Below are positions 40,426-50,819 of a DNA stretch of 64,000 nt, piece by piece. This stretch comes from Cylindrotheca closterium. Its lineage: Eukaryota > Bacillariophyta > Bacillariophyceae > Bacillariales > Bacillariaceae. The notes under the pieces were generated by a model that worked only from the letters and a program-made list of their open reading frames with translations, ran no database searches and had not been told where the DNA came from. Made by a program: the position numbers and the translations under genes. Position 1 is the stretch's first letter; each line of letters begins with the position of its first letter. Location: assembly GCA_933822405.4 (NCBI GenBank), contig CAKOGP040000147.1:27600-91599 (forward strand), given 5' to 3'.

Positions 40426-42123
40426 ATGCAGCACATGCAAAACACTCGTCCAGTCGACACTTCCAGAGTCCCCACATCGTTAAATCCAGATGATCTCACA
40501 ATGCGAGCACTACACACGAACACGAGAATGGAAGAGCCGCGACAGGAGAATAATGATCATAGTCTAGAGGATCCTTCGCCGTTGAACCGAGACGACTTGT
40601 TGGGATGCCTAAAAACTTTACAACGTCTCGTCGACGGAAATCGTCATGGCTTGGATTTGTTAAACTCCGAAGAACGCTTGGCATTGGTCATTGCTGCCGG
40701 TCGCCTCTCCCGACCGTCCAAAGAAGAAACGTCCAAGCGAAAGAAACAAGCCAAAGACAAACTGGCGTCGGAACAGCGCGCCTTGGATCGCAAGGCGCGT
40801 GAAAAGACGGGCATTCGAGTGGCTCGCACCCAGCCAGTCTTTGAAGCTCCCGAAGCACTACTCTTAGAGTCAGCCAAGGAAGAGTTGAAAGGCAACGCGA
40901 CGCTGGGGTCGTATCGGAATTGTTATATTTGCAAAGCGAAATTTACCGACCTACATCCCTTTTATGATACGATGTGTACGCCTTGTGGCGATTTCAACTA
41001 TCAAAAACGATTTCAAACGGCTGATTTAACAGGCCAAGTCGCCATCTTTACAGGCTCCCGACTAAAAATTGGATATCATGCCACGTTGATGTTGTTGCGG
41101 GCGAATGCTACTGTGATTGCGACGACGCGGTTTCCCGTCGATTCCGCCACGCGATTTGCTAAGGAAGCTGATTATGAGGAGTGGAAGGACCGGTTACACA
41201 TACATGGCTTGGATCTGCGCCATACACCCAGCGTCGAACTCTTTTGTGATTATGTTGAGGCGAATTATGAACGACTGGATATTTTGATTAACAATGCGGC
41301 CCAAACGGTTCGTCGACCACCTCAATTTTACAAGCATCTCATGGACGCCGAACAAATGCCATTTTACGAACACTCCTCAGAAGTCCAACATCTTTTAAAA
41401 AGTCACCACCAATGTCTGGATCGCCTATCGGGATTTTCTACGGATGATGGTAACCACACATCGTCGTCCGCACTAGCCGTGGTCGATTGGAACACGGCCA
41501 GTCCCGGCATTGGACTGCGGGCTTCGGCGCAATTGTCGCAAATTCCATACAAATATGACGGAGCGATCCAATCCCCCGACGTCTTTCCCGAAGGAAAATT
41601 GGACGTCGATTTGCAGCAAGTCGATTTGCGGACGACCAATTCCTGGCGTTTGACATTGGGAGACGTGTCGACTTTGGAAATGTTGGAAGTCCAATTGGTG
41701 AATGCGATTGCTCCCTTTGTCTTGTGCAATAAATTGACGCCTCTCATGCAACGTCACAATACCGGCTGCAAGCATATTGTCAATGTGACGGCCATGGAAG
41801 GCAAATTTTATACCTTTCACAAACCGACTGCCCGGCATCCCCACACCAATATGGCCAAAGCGGCCTTGAACATGCTAACCCACACGTCGGCGGGCGAATT
41901 GGCCAAGTATGGAATTTACATGAACGCCGTCGATACGGGATGGGTCACAGACGAAGATCCCGCACAACTAGCTCAAAAAAAGGTGGATCAACATGACTTT
42001 CAACCACCCTTGGACATTGTGGATGGGGCGGCAAGGGTGGTGGATCCCTTGTTTGATGGCATCAATCGCGGCGAACATTGGTGCGGGAAATTTCTCAAGG
42101 ATTACGCGCCCATTGACTGGTGA
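40426..42123 (+). CDS. divergent short-chain dehydrogenase/reductase with Cys-rich N-terminal extension
   Basis: 565 residues from the ATG at 40426; the frame opens two codons earlier with TTG. About 170 N-terminal residues are charged and helical and end in a paired-Cys motif, NCYICKAKFTDLHPF with CTPCGDFNY (possible zinc site). The Rossmann part follows: VAIFTGSRLKIGYHATLMLL (cofactor motif with the middle Gly replaced by Lys), TTRFPVD, HIHGLDLRHT, LDILINNAAQTVRRP. A 100-residue insertion precedes VNAIAPFVLCNKL and HIVNVTAMEGKF. At the catalytic Y-x-x-x-K, Lys is kept (TNMAKAALNML) but Tyr is Thr. The substrate is unknown; it may bind NAD(P) without classic SDR chemistry. Confidence 0.8.
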   Translation: MQHMQNTRPVDTSRVPTSLNPDDLTMRALHTNTRMEEPRQENNDHSLEDPSPLNRDDLLGCLKTLQRLVDGNRHGLDLLNSEERLALVIAAGRLSRPSKEETSKRKKQAKDKLASEQRALDRKAREKTGIRVARTQPVFEAPEALLLESAKEELKGNATLGSYRNCYICKAKFTDLHPFYDTMCTPCGDFNYQKRFQTADLTGQVAIFTGSRLKIGYHATLMLLRANATVIATTRFPVDSATRFAKEADYEEWKDRLHIHGLDLRHTPSVELFCDYVEANYERLDILINNAAQTVRRPPQFYKHLMDAEQMPFYEHSSEVQHLLKSHHQCLDRLSGFSTDDGNHTSSSALAVVDWNTASPGIGLRASAQLSQIPYKYDGAIQSPDVFPEGKLDVDLQQVDLRTTNSWRLTLGDVSTLEMLEVQLVNAIAPFVLCNKLTPLMQRHNTGCKHIVNVTAMEGKFYTFHKPTARHPHTNMAKAALNMLTHTSAGELAKYGIYMNAVDTGWVTDEDPAQLAQKKVDQHDFQPPLDIVDGAARVVDPLFDGINRGEHWCGKFLKDYAPIDW

Positions 42124-42662
42124 AGAGGCATGGTACACTACCGTCTGTACGAGCCAGAAGAACCATCATGCTATGCGACCAATAAAGTAATGATGACGAG
42201 GGTGCGACCATGGTTGAATAAAAGCTCTAGCACCATAGCGAACACTCTTTGGAAGTATGGTATGAAATTGGGGAGGGGACATTTGCCACAACCACCACCA
42301 GACTAGCGGCTCACAGAGTACTACTAGAAGCCTCCCATCACAGGCAATAGTGAGTTGTTACCCTTTTACCATTGGACCAGAGTATTTTTTTGTGTTGACG
42401 ACTTTGACATGGTGCCTGTAAGCACTACACGAACTGATGACTATGCATCTAGTCTCGGGTGCCTGTCAGTGGTGCCAAGAAGTAGTTGTATTGTAGTTAA
42501 TTAAAACGATGTTGTCAAGAACAAAGTCTGTGTAGGCATACTGTATCCCCTCAGTCCATCCTACCGTCGCTCACGAGTGCAGCATTTGAGAATGCGACAA
42601 TTGGGTTGGACCAATGATGAAAGTCTGAAAAATATGTGAATCGCAATTTTTTTTTACTTTTG
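42124..42662. other. convergent intergenic region
   Basis: Lies between the 3' ends of the SDR and eIF2B epsilon genes. A T-rich run at 42648-42660 precedes the eIF2B stop. Nothing else supported. Confidence 0.4.
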
Positions 42663-45107
42663 TTATGCGCTATGTTCAGCGTCGTCATCTGTAAGGCCAC
42701 TGGCACTACCGCTTTCGTCGCTGTCGTCATCACTATCTTCCTCATCTTCTTCCTCCAACCATTCCAAAAATTCTTGAATGGATTTCAATTGAAATAGGTT
42801 TCCCACTGCACTGTCCTTTGGTTCCTCCTTGCGTTCGGCAGCCCATGAGAGGATCGCTTCTTCTGACAAGACCTCTTCGTCATGCAAAGTTTGCAACACG
42901 AAACGGAAGGAAAGCCCAGAGCTCAGTTTGGTAGCAACAGGACTATTCTCTTGAATTGCGACTTGTTCCAGCCCGTACAGGATAGACTTTTCCTCCTCGA
43001 TTCCAATACTCATTTTCTGCAACAAAGGACCCCAGAATTCCAAACGAGCCTTGAGCGATGATACCAGTTTTCCATCCTTCATATCAGCAGTAATCTCCAG
43101 ACGATCCACCATGGCCAAGGTCGATGCTCTGGTACAATCAGAATAGGCTGCATTCTGACTGAATTTATACGAGTTGAGCTCAATGGCCAGGTTCTCCATG
43201 GGAGATGTTTCTTCAAATTCGAGACAGATTTCCTTCATCTCCTTGACAACATCGACACCCTTTTGTCGACCAAAGACAACAGGTGTTGCAGTCGTTGCAG
43301 TTGGTATATCTTCAAAAGTAAAGGCATCGTCGGTCATCATGGAAAAGGCATGTGCATCCATTTGCTCATCTTCTGTAGGTCCGCCACCTTGGGAGAGGCC
43401 GTCGTCTTCTGGTTCGGCTTGATACTCTTCTCTCTTGCTCCAATACAATGATGGATCGTATCCAATACTTTGCATCTTCATCGTGTCGGTACTGGTGACA
43501 ACCAAGTCCTCCTCGTCGTCTGATTCATCATCCTCGTCATGGGTATAAACCCACACATGTCCAGAACCATCCTTACCGACCACGTTAACGGCAGTTTGGG
43601 GAGACTCGTCATTTCCTTGGCCAGCATCGGTGCTTTGGGCATGGTCCGTTTCCTTGCCATTGTTGATATTAGTATCATCACCCCAGTCACCGTCGTCTCC
43701 AAATTCGTCTTCTTCATCATCCTCTTGCAAGGTGATCCGAGTAAACTCCGGCACAATCGCACCCTTGCCAATCACAACTCCCTTACCCAAAACGCATCCC
43801 CTTTTTACCAAAGCTCCTTCCCCAATGACACAATCTTGGGAAACAATCGATTCAATAATGGTAGCATTTGCACCCACCTCGACATTGTCCCACAAGTGCG
43901 ACGATTGGATTGTCGCGTTATCGTGAACATACACATCATTGCCAACGACAGACGCCAAGACATTTGCGCCTTCGGCAATGCTACCACCGCATCCCAGCAT
44001 TCCTGGACCCGTAATGGTACCATTACGTCCCACCTTGGAAGGGTGAGTGATTTCTCTATAGGTGAACAGTTGGGGTGGATGTTGGACTTGCGAAACGACC
44101 TTGTATCGTCGTCGGGGTTTGGCATATAACGAATTAGCATCATCCGTCCGAGATTGGTGGTAATTGTCTGGTACCACTGGGTAGCACCAACGCCTGAGTA
44201 GATCGCTCGAAATGCTGTGATAGGTTGCTTCGTCCAATACCCGAGCCGCATAGGTATTGGTGGGCAGAACGTGCGCATGAATCCGCGTTTGCAAGCCTTC
44301 TTCTTCTTCCGCCACAGAGTTATGGACAAAGTCTTGAGAAATGTGCAAGTAATCAAATTCATCTTCAAATCTTCCAAGTACATCTGGTGAACAAATGCAA
44401 ACGCCAGTATCCATTAGGTCGTCTCGGATTTCAATGGTCGAGTGGACTTTGAAGAAACTGCAGGGCATCTTGACGGTCTTGTTGTTGGCGTCGTTATCAT
44501 ATTGTAATACACGATTAGTGTCACTGTCCAATCCCACAATCAAATCATCCGTGGCCGGTCCCGTGCCAACTGCTGAAGGTGATGATGGTGGCTTTTCTTT
44601 TAGGATGATAGTCATGAGGGACGCGCTGTCCTTGGAGCGGCGGTCCAAATGGGCCTTCATGGCGCCATGCATCTCGCTTCCCAAATCCATGTTGGTTATA
44701 CAATCCCCAAAGAGCAACAAAAACGGATCACTTTGGACGACATTTCTCTTGTACAACTCCCGAAGAGCGTCTCCCGCATTCGTCAAACTGGTATCCTTGA
44801 TCACAACAAGTTCCATGGCAAAGTGTACCATTTTTTTGGTTTCCTGAAGATATTCTTCCATTTCATCTTGTGTGCACACCACAAAGACTTGTTCGACTCC
44901 CTGTGTGGCCACAAAATCCAGACTGTGTTCAATCAATGCCATGTTATTCAAAGGGCACAGCATCTTAGGGCCATCCAAAGTCAATGGCTTGAAAGCTTTA
45001 CCCTGCTGGGGTGTCAAGAATGGATCTGCCAGTAAGACAGCTTGAAGTTTTGGCTTCTGGACGGCAACAACGACGTCGTCATCTTTTTGTTTGGAGGATT
45101 TTCCCAT
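42663..45107 (-). CDS. EIF2B5: translation initiation factor eIF2B epsilon subunit
   Basis: 814 residues, single exon, ATG at 45107. The N-terminal nucleotidyltransferase-like domain starts LQAVLLADPFLTPQQGKAFK and PLTLDGPKMLCPLNNMALIE, with FLLLFGDCITNMDL. The left-handed beta-helix has hexapeptide repeats (DNATIQSSHLWDNVEVGANA, VIGEGALVKRGCVLGKGVVI). An acidic linker follows, then a C-terminal W2 HEAT domain (LEITADMKDGKLVSSLKARL, ILSWAAERKEE) ending in Glu/Asp-rich EEEDEEDSDDDSDES. Known: the epsilon subunit carries the guanine-exchange activity that recharges eIF2 with GTP; aromatic/acidic residues of W2 contact eIF2. Length is usual for the family. Intact. Confidence 0.95.
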   Translation of the reverse strand: MGKSSKQKDDDVVVAVQKPKLQAVLLADPFLTPQQGKAFKPLTLDGPKMLCPLNNMALIEHSLDFVATQGVEQVFVVCTQDEMEEYLQETKKMVHFAMELVVIKDTSLTNAGDALRELYKRNVVQSDPFLLLFGDCITNMDLGSEMHGAMKAHLDRRSKDSASLMTIILKEKPPSSPSAVGTGPATDDLIVGLDSDTNRVLQYDNDANNKTVKMPCSFFKVHSTIEIRDDLMDTGVCICSPDVLGRFEDEFDYLHISQDFVHNSVAEEEEGLQTRIHAHVLPTNTYAARVLDEATYHSISSDLLRRWCYPVVPDNYHQSRTDDANSLYAKPRRRYKVVSQVQHPPQLFTYREITHPSKVGRNGTITGPGMLGCGGSIAEGANVLASVVGNDVYVHDNATIQSSHLWDNVEVGANATIIESIVSQDCVIGEGALVKRGCVLGKGVVIGKGAIVPEFTRITLQEDDEEDEFGDDGDWGDDTNINNGKETDHAQSTDAGQGNDESPQTAVNVVGKDGSGHVWVYTHDEDDESDDEEDLVVTSTDTMKMQSIGYDPSLYWSKREEYQAEPEDDGLSQGGGPTEDEQMDAHAFSMMTDDAFTFEDIPTATTATPVVFGRQKGVDVVKEMKEICLEFEETSPMENLAIELNSYKFSQNAAYSDCTRASTLAMVDRLEITADMKDGKLVSSLKARLEFWGPLLQKMSIGIEEEKSILYGLEQVAIQENSPVATKLSSGLSFRFVLQTLHDEEVLSEEAILSWAAERKEEPKDSAVGNLFQLKSIQEFLEWLEEEDEEDSDDDSDESGSASGLTDDDAEHSA

Positions 45108-47058
45108 TTTGAGCTTGTGTTCGGGTATTTCTGATGCTTATTGTTTGCTTTTGCGTTTGTTGTTGTTGTTGATGATGATGCTGTGAAATCAGTCTCTAAT
45201 CAGAGCAATGGTCGAAAAGGCTTTCTTTCGGTTAATGTGCGTAAAGGGTTATGGTGAGATTTGAATCTCTGTTTTGTCAAACATAAGCTCTTTGAGTTTT
45301 ATTCTTATTGTTGCCTCGGGTTTGCATCTCAGATTTTTCATTTTTCATGCGATCCACATACTCGGTGTCTGTCCTTCGACCCCTTTGAATAAAAAGGACT
45401 ATGGTTGTCCCTTTGGCTCATTTGTCATCGTCTTTGCGATAAAAATAAGCCAATAGAATTACACTATGCGAATTTGGATACGCTTCGAATTCGGAAATTT
45501 GATACCGGTACCGGAGTGAAGCCTGTAGTATCGCCATCATCATCACTGTTGTTTCACCCAATAGCCTCCTATTACCGTCGGCCGTCGTAACGTTGATAAG
45601 GTGTTGAGGGCAAGTGACTTTGAAGCCCTGGACTGTGGCCTGCGCGCTACAGCAGCTTTAGATCGGGCGGCCTATCAATCGAAGCAGCAATCTGAAAGCA
45701 AGTAGGTAGTTGCGTCAAATGAATGCGGCTATCTTGAAGCCTATCATTGAAAAAGTCTTGGCAGGTCACGACTATCTGAAAATCGTGTAGCTGGTTGGAT
45801 CTACAGTGTACATTTTAGGCAAGAACACCTTCATCTCATCTTTGATTGCTAAGAGAGCAATATTGCTTGAGTCAATCAGAGGTATGCCTTTGCCCTAAAC
45901 CGGGATGATCAACGAAATATTTATATTGGAATGGCTTGCAGTAACACTGAAGGTGTTGGCCCCGGGTATACCAGAGGCTTTGAAGCCCTGGACTCCCACC
46001 TACGATCTTCATTCTTCTGTCGCAGCAAGCGCTTGTGACTGTCTCAAACGGATCTAGGTCGTCAAGAAGCGATTTGTAGTTCGAGCGATGCAGTAGACTT
46101 TGCTAGTTGATTCTATAGTGTGCATTTGGGAAGGATGTGATTGGTTGGTGACTTGCAACTTGCGTCTGTATTCTGGTAGTAAATGGGTTTGCAAACAAGC
46201 CTTCGACAACTGTTTTCCTCGTAAAATCGTAAAAAATAAATGCTGTGCTTTTAGCATGCCTCTATGAATTGTTTTCTCTGTTGCTCTCAACATCTTACTC
46301 CAGTAGAACCTACTTGGCTGTTGCAGCAGTGATAGTTTGCCGCTTCTCCTCCTTCTTGTTGTTACTAGCTACTACACACGACGACCATAAATGGTTATCT
46401 TTGTTGTCTTTTGTCAATGCCGCTGCCTTCATTAGTTCCCACCTCAGGCTTTCTCATAGCGCTGTGGTCCTCTTTCTTTTCCGTTCTGCACGTAGGATAT
46501 CACCGCAGTGAGTCCCTTATTGTGTGGTAAAGGTTTTGGTGCATAATGATATATATGGTAACAATAAGGCCTTTCAAGCCAAAGATCCAATGATGGCCGA
46601 CAGACGGGTCCTCCGAATCGTAAGATTCGCGATGAATCCAGATTTGAATGTACCGGTACCAGTAGAACGCGTTCCAAAAGAATATGCAAGAGTCTACACG
46701 GCTCATCTTCTAGCTGGAACAAGCGAACAAATGGGAAGCGAAAGCAAGAAGACAACAAGCTGCCTCTTCTTACTTTTTTAAAATCTCTCAGAACCTGCTG
46801 TCGCGAACATACAGTATAAAAGAGCGACACACGTATCTCCGTTGAAAGTAGTACATCATACTGTAGGTACATAGTATCTTCATTGTTGAAACGTGTGATA
46901 AGGTCTATTTCTGTCTCAAACAGTGTCAAACACAATATAGCGCCGTTGTGAAGGAATTTGAAATTGCATGTTCAATTTGCGAGTGTCATTGTTGCTCGAC
47001 CCCGCACCTCTATCAGGCATTAGTCGAAAAGTAAAATAAACTTTCTCATCCCTGCAGC
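45108..47058. other. long intergenic region with a degenerate 360-bp repeat
   Basis: TTTGAAGCCCTGGACT occurs at 45619-45634 and 45979-45994. Further partly matching words follow at a smaller spacing (GTTGGATCTACAGTGTACAT about 45793; GTTGATTCTATAGTGTGCAT about 46106). No gene is supported except perhaps the short frame at 46590-46781. Confidence 0.4.
46590..46781 (+). CDS. possible small ORF, unknown
   Basis: ATG at 46590 reads MADRRVLRIVRFAMNPDLNV, PVPVERVPKEYARVYTAHLL and ends TTSCLFLLF. Sixty-three residues, basic, no family. A minus-strand frame of 163 codons covers the same bases. Coding status uncertain. Confidence 0.2.
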   Translation: MMADRRVLRIVRFAMNPDLNVPVPVERVPKEYARVYTAHLLAGTSEQMGSESKKTTSCLFLLF

Positions 47059-48765
47059 ATGGACAGTGCCATGTCTGACGCAATCAGCTCTACATCCTCT
47101 CAAGCCAAAGGCAATACCAAGCGATCTGTTGACGAAGATGCCGCCAATAGCCTGGATATCAAGCCTCCCGCCAAGAAGCCTCGCTGCAAGAAGCGAAGTC
47201 TAAAAGCAGTGGATTCTTCGATTCAGCTGCCAATTGATGCTTTGGGCCTTGTCATGGAGTTCTTGTCTCCTCGGCAGCTCTTCAATCTGGCTTTTTCTTG
47301 CAAGACGCTTCAGGCAAGAATCACCACTCCACTAGTCGTGAAATCGGCACTCATTCATGGTGGCCTTCCCAAACAGTCGATGACAGAGCTATATCAGCTA
47401 ATGTCTAATAAGGCTATGCATGCCCCGTCCCCATTACGACTTTTGCGACTCGTCAATGGAAAGCGCTGTGAATTCTGTCGCAAGAGTAGAGTCAACATTG
47501 TCCGTCCAAAATTGGGAGTCTTTGCTTGTTGGAATTGTACGGCATGTCGAATGACCAAGCCTTGGAAATACTCTTGGGCTCGCCGCAACAAAGGGATCTA
47601 CGATTCCATTTTTGTTCACCCACAAGTCGTTTCCAGCGAATACGCAAAGTGTGCATACATGTGGGCCAAGCCACGGACTGATGCATTTGGAGAACCAATT
47701 GGATGCCTAGCTACTTTTGGAGATTTGGATCGAATGTTCGAACATACCCGAAAAGGTTCTTCTTTGACTACTTATATTGAACAGAACCTACTTGCTACAA
47801 CTGATACGGACGGGGCATATCAAGAGTTCAATGATTCCTATTCCAATGCCTTGGCTCGATCCACAGAAATCGCAACAGAACGGTTTCATAAGAAGGTCGC
47901 CAACAAGAAGACAAGAACGGAAAATAAGGTGGCCAAAGTCGAAAAGATGACCGAGGACTTGAGGTTGATGCTGAACGAGCCTTTCCGCGACATGCTACTC
48001 AAGAAACATCAGATGAAATACGACGCTTGGGCCATAGGTATTTCAAAGCTACCTGTTGTTCGATTTGATATTGCCTATGTCGACAAACTGTTGAGACCGT
48101 ATATCATTACTCCTTCCAAACTACGAAAGAAGCTCTTGGCCGAGATTGCCAATACAATTAACGAGATATTTTCTCCCTTGGCTAAATTCTCAACTTTGGA
48201 CTTTCTCTCTGATGAAGATCCATTTGACATGGCGCTCAAGACTCACTTCGGCACCAAATTTCATGACCTGCCAGGTCTCCTTGGAATGGTGACCGAAATT
48301 GAAGACTGTCACGTCGAAGCCAAGAAGATGGTCGATGAAAGGTTCTTTGATCGCATGGAGAAGGGGCAGCTGATCAGCGCGCTGGCTCGACTCGTTCAGA
48401 ATGATCTTTCCTGTATCCTTAGTCTCAAACCAGAAGATTCAGTAGTACGGATGAGACCAACTTTAGTCGGGGCGGAAACGACGCTAGCACGAACTGTTTG
48501 GTTGGATAGTCTCACGAAGGAACAAAAAGACAACGACCAGCGGTTTCGTCAAGCCTACGCCATCGCGATGAAGGTGCTACCACAGGCCAAACAAAGACTG
48601 AAGGATTACCGTGTCTGGCTACAGGAAAAGCGTCCCGAGAATTGGGATCGACGTTTGCGTGCATTGGAAAAGGCTTATTCTTACGCTTCAATGTTGCCCC
48701 CATTGTTGGCGGAAAATTTGAAAGCATTGGACAAGAAAGTATCCACCATCGTGGACTACTATTGA
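47059..48765 (+). CDS. F-box-like protein with a paired-Cys motif
   Basis: 568 residues, ATG at 47059. The disordered N-terminus has a basic patch (KPPAKKPRCKKRSLK). The F-box-like motif at about 53-95 reads IQLPIDALGLVMEFLSPRQL then FNLAFSCKTLQARI. A Cys cluster follows (KRCEFCRKSRVNIVRPK, FACWNCTACRMTK), resembling the zinc-type segment often found behind F-boxes in diatom proteins. The remaining 380 residues are helical (KKVANKKTRTENKVAKVEKM) without a known substrate-binding repeat. Known for the family: an F-box links a target to SCF ubiquitin ligase through SKP1; the target is unknown. Intact. Confidence 0.7.
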   Translation: MDSAMSDAISSTSSQAKGNTKRSVDEDAANSLDIKPPAKKPRCKKRSLKAVDSSIQLPIDALGLVMEFLSPRQLFNLAFSCKTLQARITTPLVVKSALIHGGLPKQSMTELYQLMSNKAMHAPSPLRLLRLVNGKRCEFCRKSRVNIVRPKLGVFACWNCTACRMTKPWKYSWARRNKGIYDSIFVHPQVVSSEYAKCAYMWAKPRTDAFGEPIGCLATFGDLDRMFEHTRKGSSLTTYIEQNLLATTDTDGAYQEFNDSYSNALARSTEIATERFHKKVANKKTRTENKVAKVEKMTEDLRLMLNEPFRDMLLKKHQMKYDAWAIGISKLPVVRFDIAYVDKLLRPYIITPSKLRKKLLAEIANTINEIFSPLAKFSTLDFLSDEDPFDMALKTHFGTKFHDLPGLLGMVTEIEDCHVEAKKMVDERFFDRMEKGQLISALARLVQNDLSCILSLKPEDSVVRMRPTLVGAETTLARTVWLDSLTKEQKDNDQRFRQAYAIAMKVLPQAKQRLKDYRVWLQEKRPENWDRRLRALEKAYSYASMLPPLLAENLKALDKKVSTIVDYY

Positions 48766-48902
48766 TGAGCAATCGACGAGGGGTCTAGCCTAAAAGTGTG
48801 TTCACTGGTGCGTCTTGAACAATCCCGTCTTGGGCTTCGCATGACATGAATAGCATTGCTCATCTTTTGAGTGGTGCTTGTAAAATAAATCGTCAGATCG
48901 TT

Positions 48903-50426
48903 TTAGCCCCCAACAAAACGGAACATAAGGGAACCAAGTGTAGTACCAATCGCATAACCGGCTTGGAGAGAAGATATTAGACACAAACGTATGTAATCCT
49001 CAAACTACTTGTACGGCGGAAAATACGTACCACACCCGTAAAACGTGGCTGCCAATGTCTTTCCTCGTAGATTTGATGAACCATTCAATCGGCTACAGAA
49101 TGCGGCTGCAGTGGCTGGACCACCAATTGCAGCGTTCGAGGCGATCCAAACGTCTTCCAGTTCGATCTTTAGGCGGCGGGCGCATGTGGAAGACCCTACC
49201 AGAGCAACCACAAGATGTATCAATATTGCCAGCGTAGCAAAACAAAGGCAAGCAGGACCCAAACCAACCACACCCCTGAGATCACAACCAAATCCGATGG
49301 AAGCAAAGAAGCAAAGAAAGAGAAAGCCTCCAAGCTGATTTGCAGTCTCGCTCAGTGTCGGAAACCATCTGCGAGAGTTAATCAGCGAGTTGATGATTGG
49401 AGTGCAAATGGCGATTACCGCCGAGCCGGTCCCTGGAACCCATGGCTGAATCATTCTCTCTACCCAGTTTGATACCTCAGCGATACATAGTGAAAACCCC
49501 ATGAGTGCTATACCAGCAAATGTTTTTGATACAAAAACTCTGCGGGACCGAACTTTCACCTTTGTGTTTTGCATGTTTGTAGAGGGCACCGTGATGGAAG
49601 AATCATCTGCCGTCACGCTTGGAACGTAAAATCTTGATCTTAGCCACTTCCAATCTAACGACATAGACAGGAACGAAAAATAAATAGCCATGACCAGCAA
49701 ATCTGCTGTCGCCAAGGAGCCAAGTAAGTCGGAGCTTGCATTGATCATCCTCCCTGTTGCAAAGTAATTGACGGAGCCTCCAACATAGCTTGCCGACAAG
49801 CATGCCGTAGCTGCCTTCGCATTCGCCAAAGTAAGCCAACCCAAAGCCTGGGAACATTTGAAGCTCATGAAACATCCAAGCAATGAACCGAATGAAGCAG
49901 TCAAAAATGGGATGAACAATCGAAATATCGAAGATGCAGCCGAAGAACTTGTATCTTGATTGGTAGATGATGATTTCTGGAGAGAATCCCCATCTGACCG
50001 ATACCCCAGCAAGAGCAAAGCCAAAGATGCTGGCAATATATGACTCCAGCATATATCATACAAAGGGTGAAGAGTCGGTACCAATGTGAAGCTGTTGGAC
50101 AACAACCCTGCCACAATGAGAGTCCCCGCAATGCCACTGTTTGGTACAATACTGTCACATTTGAGACCAACATAGGAAGCTCCTATCAATGCAGATGCCG
50201 CACCAATGTGCGACGACGGATTGATCATATTGCAACCAGTAGATTTCTCGCGCTGCCGAGTCGATCGAGTTATTGTCGGATGATTCTTCAATAGTCCAAG
50301 CTTATTCCGATGAAATGGTGGGCTCTTCGCCATTCCTTCTACTTCTCGTGGGCTTAATAAAAAGGCAGAACATGTTATTGTGTTCAGTAGAAGTGACAAT
50401 ATAGCAAGAACGCTGACAGTTGACAT
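48903..50426 (-). CDS. DUF819 family multi-pass membrane protein, plastid-targeted
   Basis: Two exons: 50426-49031 and 48961-48903. The first reads into its own intron (donor GTACGT); splicing gives YGCAGYAIGTTLGSLMFRFV and a GG stop. The leader MSTVSVLAILSLLLNTITCS-AFLLS has the signal-peptide plus A-F pattern of diatom plastid preproteins. About ten membrane segments follow, with family blocks ATACLSASYVGGSVNYFATG and WIASNAAIGGPATAAAFCSR (the N-x-x-I-G-G-P-A-T-A-A signature of DUF819/YjcL). Plant members sit in the plastid envelope; transported substrate is not established. Length and intactness are normal once the last exon is included. Confidence 0.85.
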
Positions 50427-50819
50427 TGTCGGTCGAAGAAAATTGCTTCACCTATTATAGCAATGTCATCAACATGAACGTTCGCAATGTTGTCGTGCTC
50501 TCCGTTTCTCCTCTCTCTATTTCTTACGATCAGTGAATCTGACTTTACACGATCAACGAACTGAATAAGTACAATAACGGTCGTCCATAAATGTGAATAG
50601 GGAATAGGGAGCTCGTCTGTGCGAGGATAGAGAAAGGGGTTGTGAACAGAACAGAAAGACACCCTTCTTGCTCACCTCACTGCAATCGAATCTTCAGTTG
50701 CACTCTAGAGTACCGTAGCGCTACCGGTACAGCAATATCCATACAGCACATACAATAAAACTAGAGCAGAAAGAAACTAACTGAGGGGATTGAGCTAATG
50801 AAAACTTGATAGAGGTCCA
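50427..50819. other. divergent intergenic region
   Basis: Promoters of the DUF819 gene and the GPCR should lie here. CGCTACCGGTACAGC near 50719 is one of the recurrent ACCGGTAC words of the window. No gene. Confidence 0.4.

Noticed and set aside
45236..45290. tRNA T-arm-like word (AGATTTGAATCTCT)
   Set aside because: No acceptor, D or anticodon arm can be placed around it.
46444..46935. 163-codon minus frame
   Set aside because: No recognisable motif, composition unlike neighbours and an overlapping plus frame; coding not supported.
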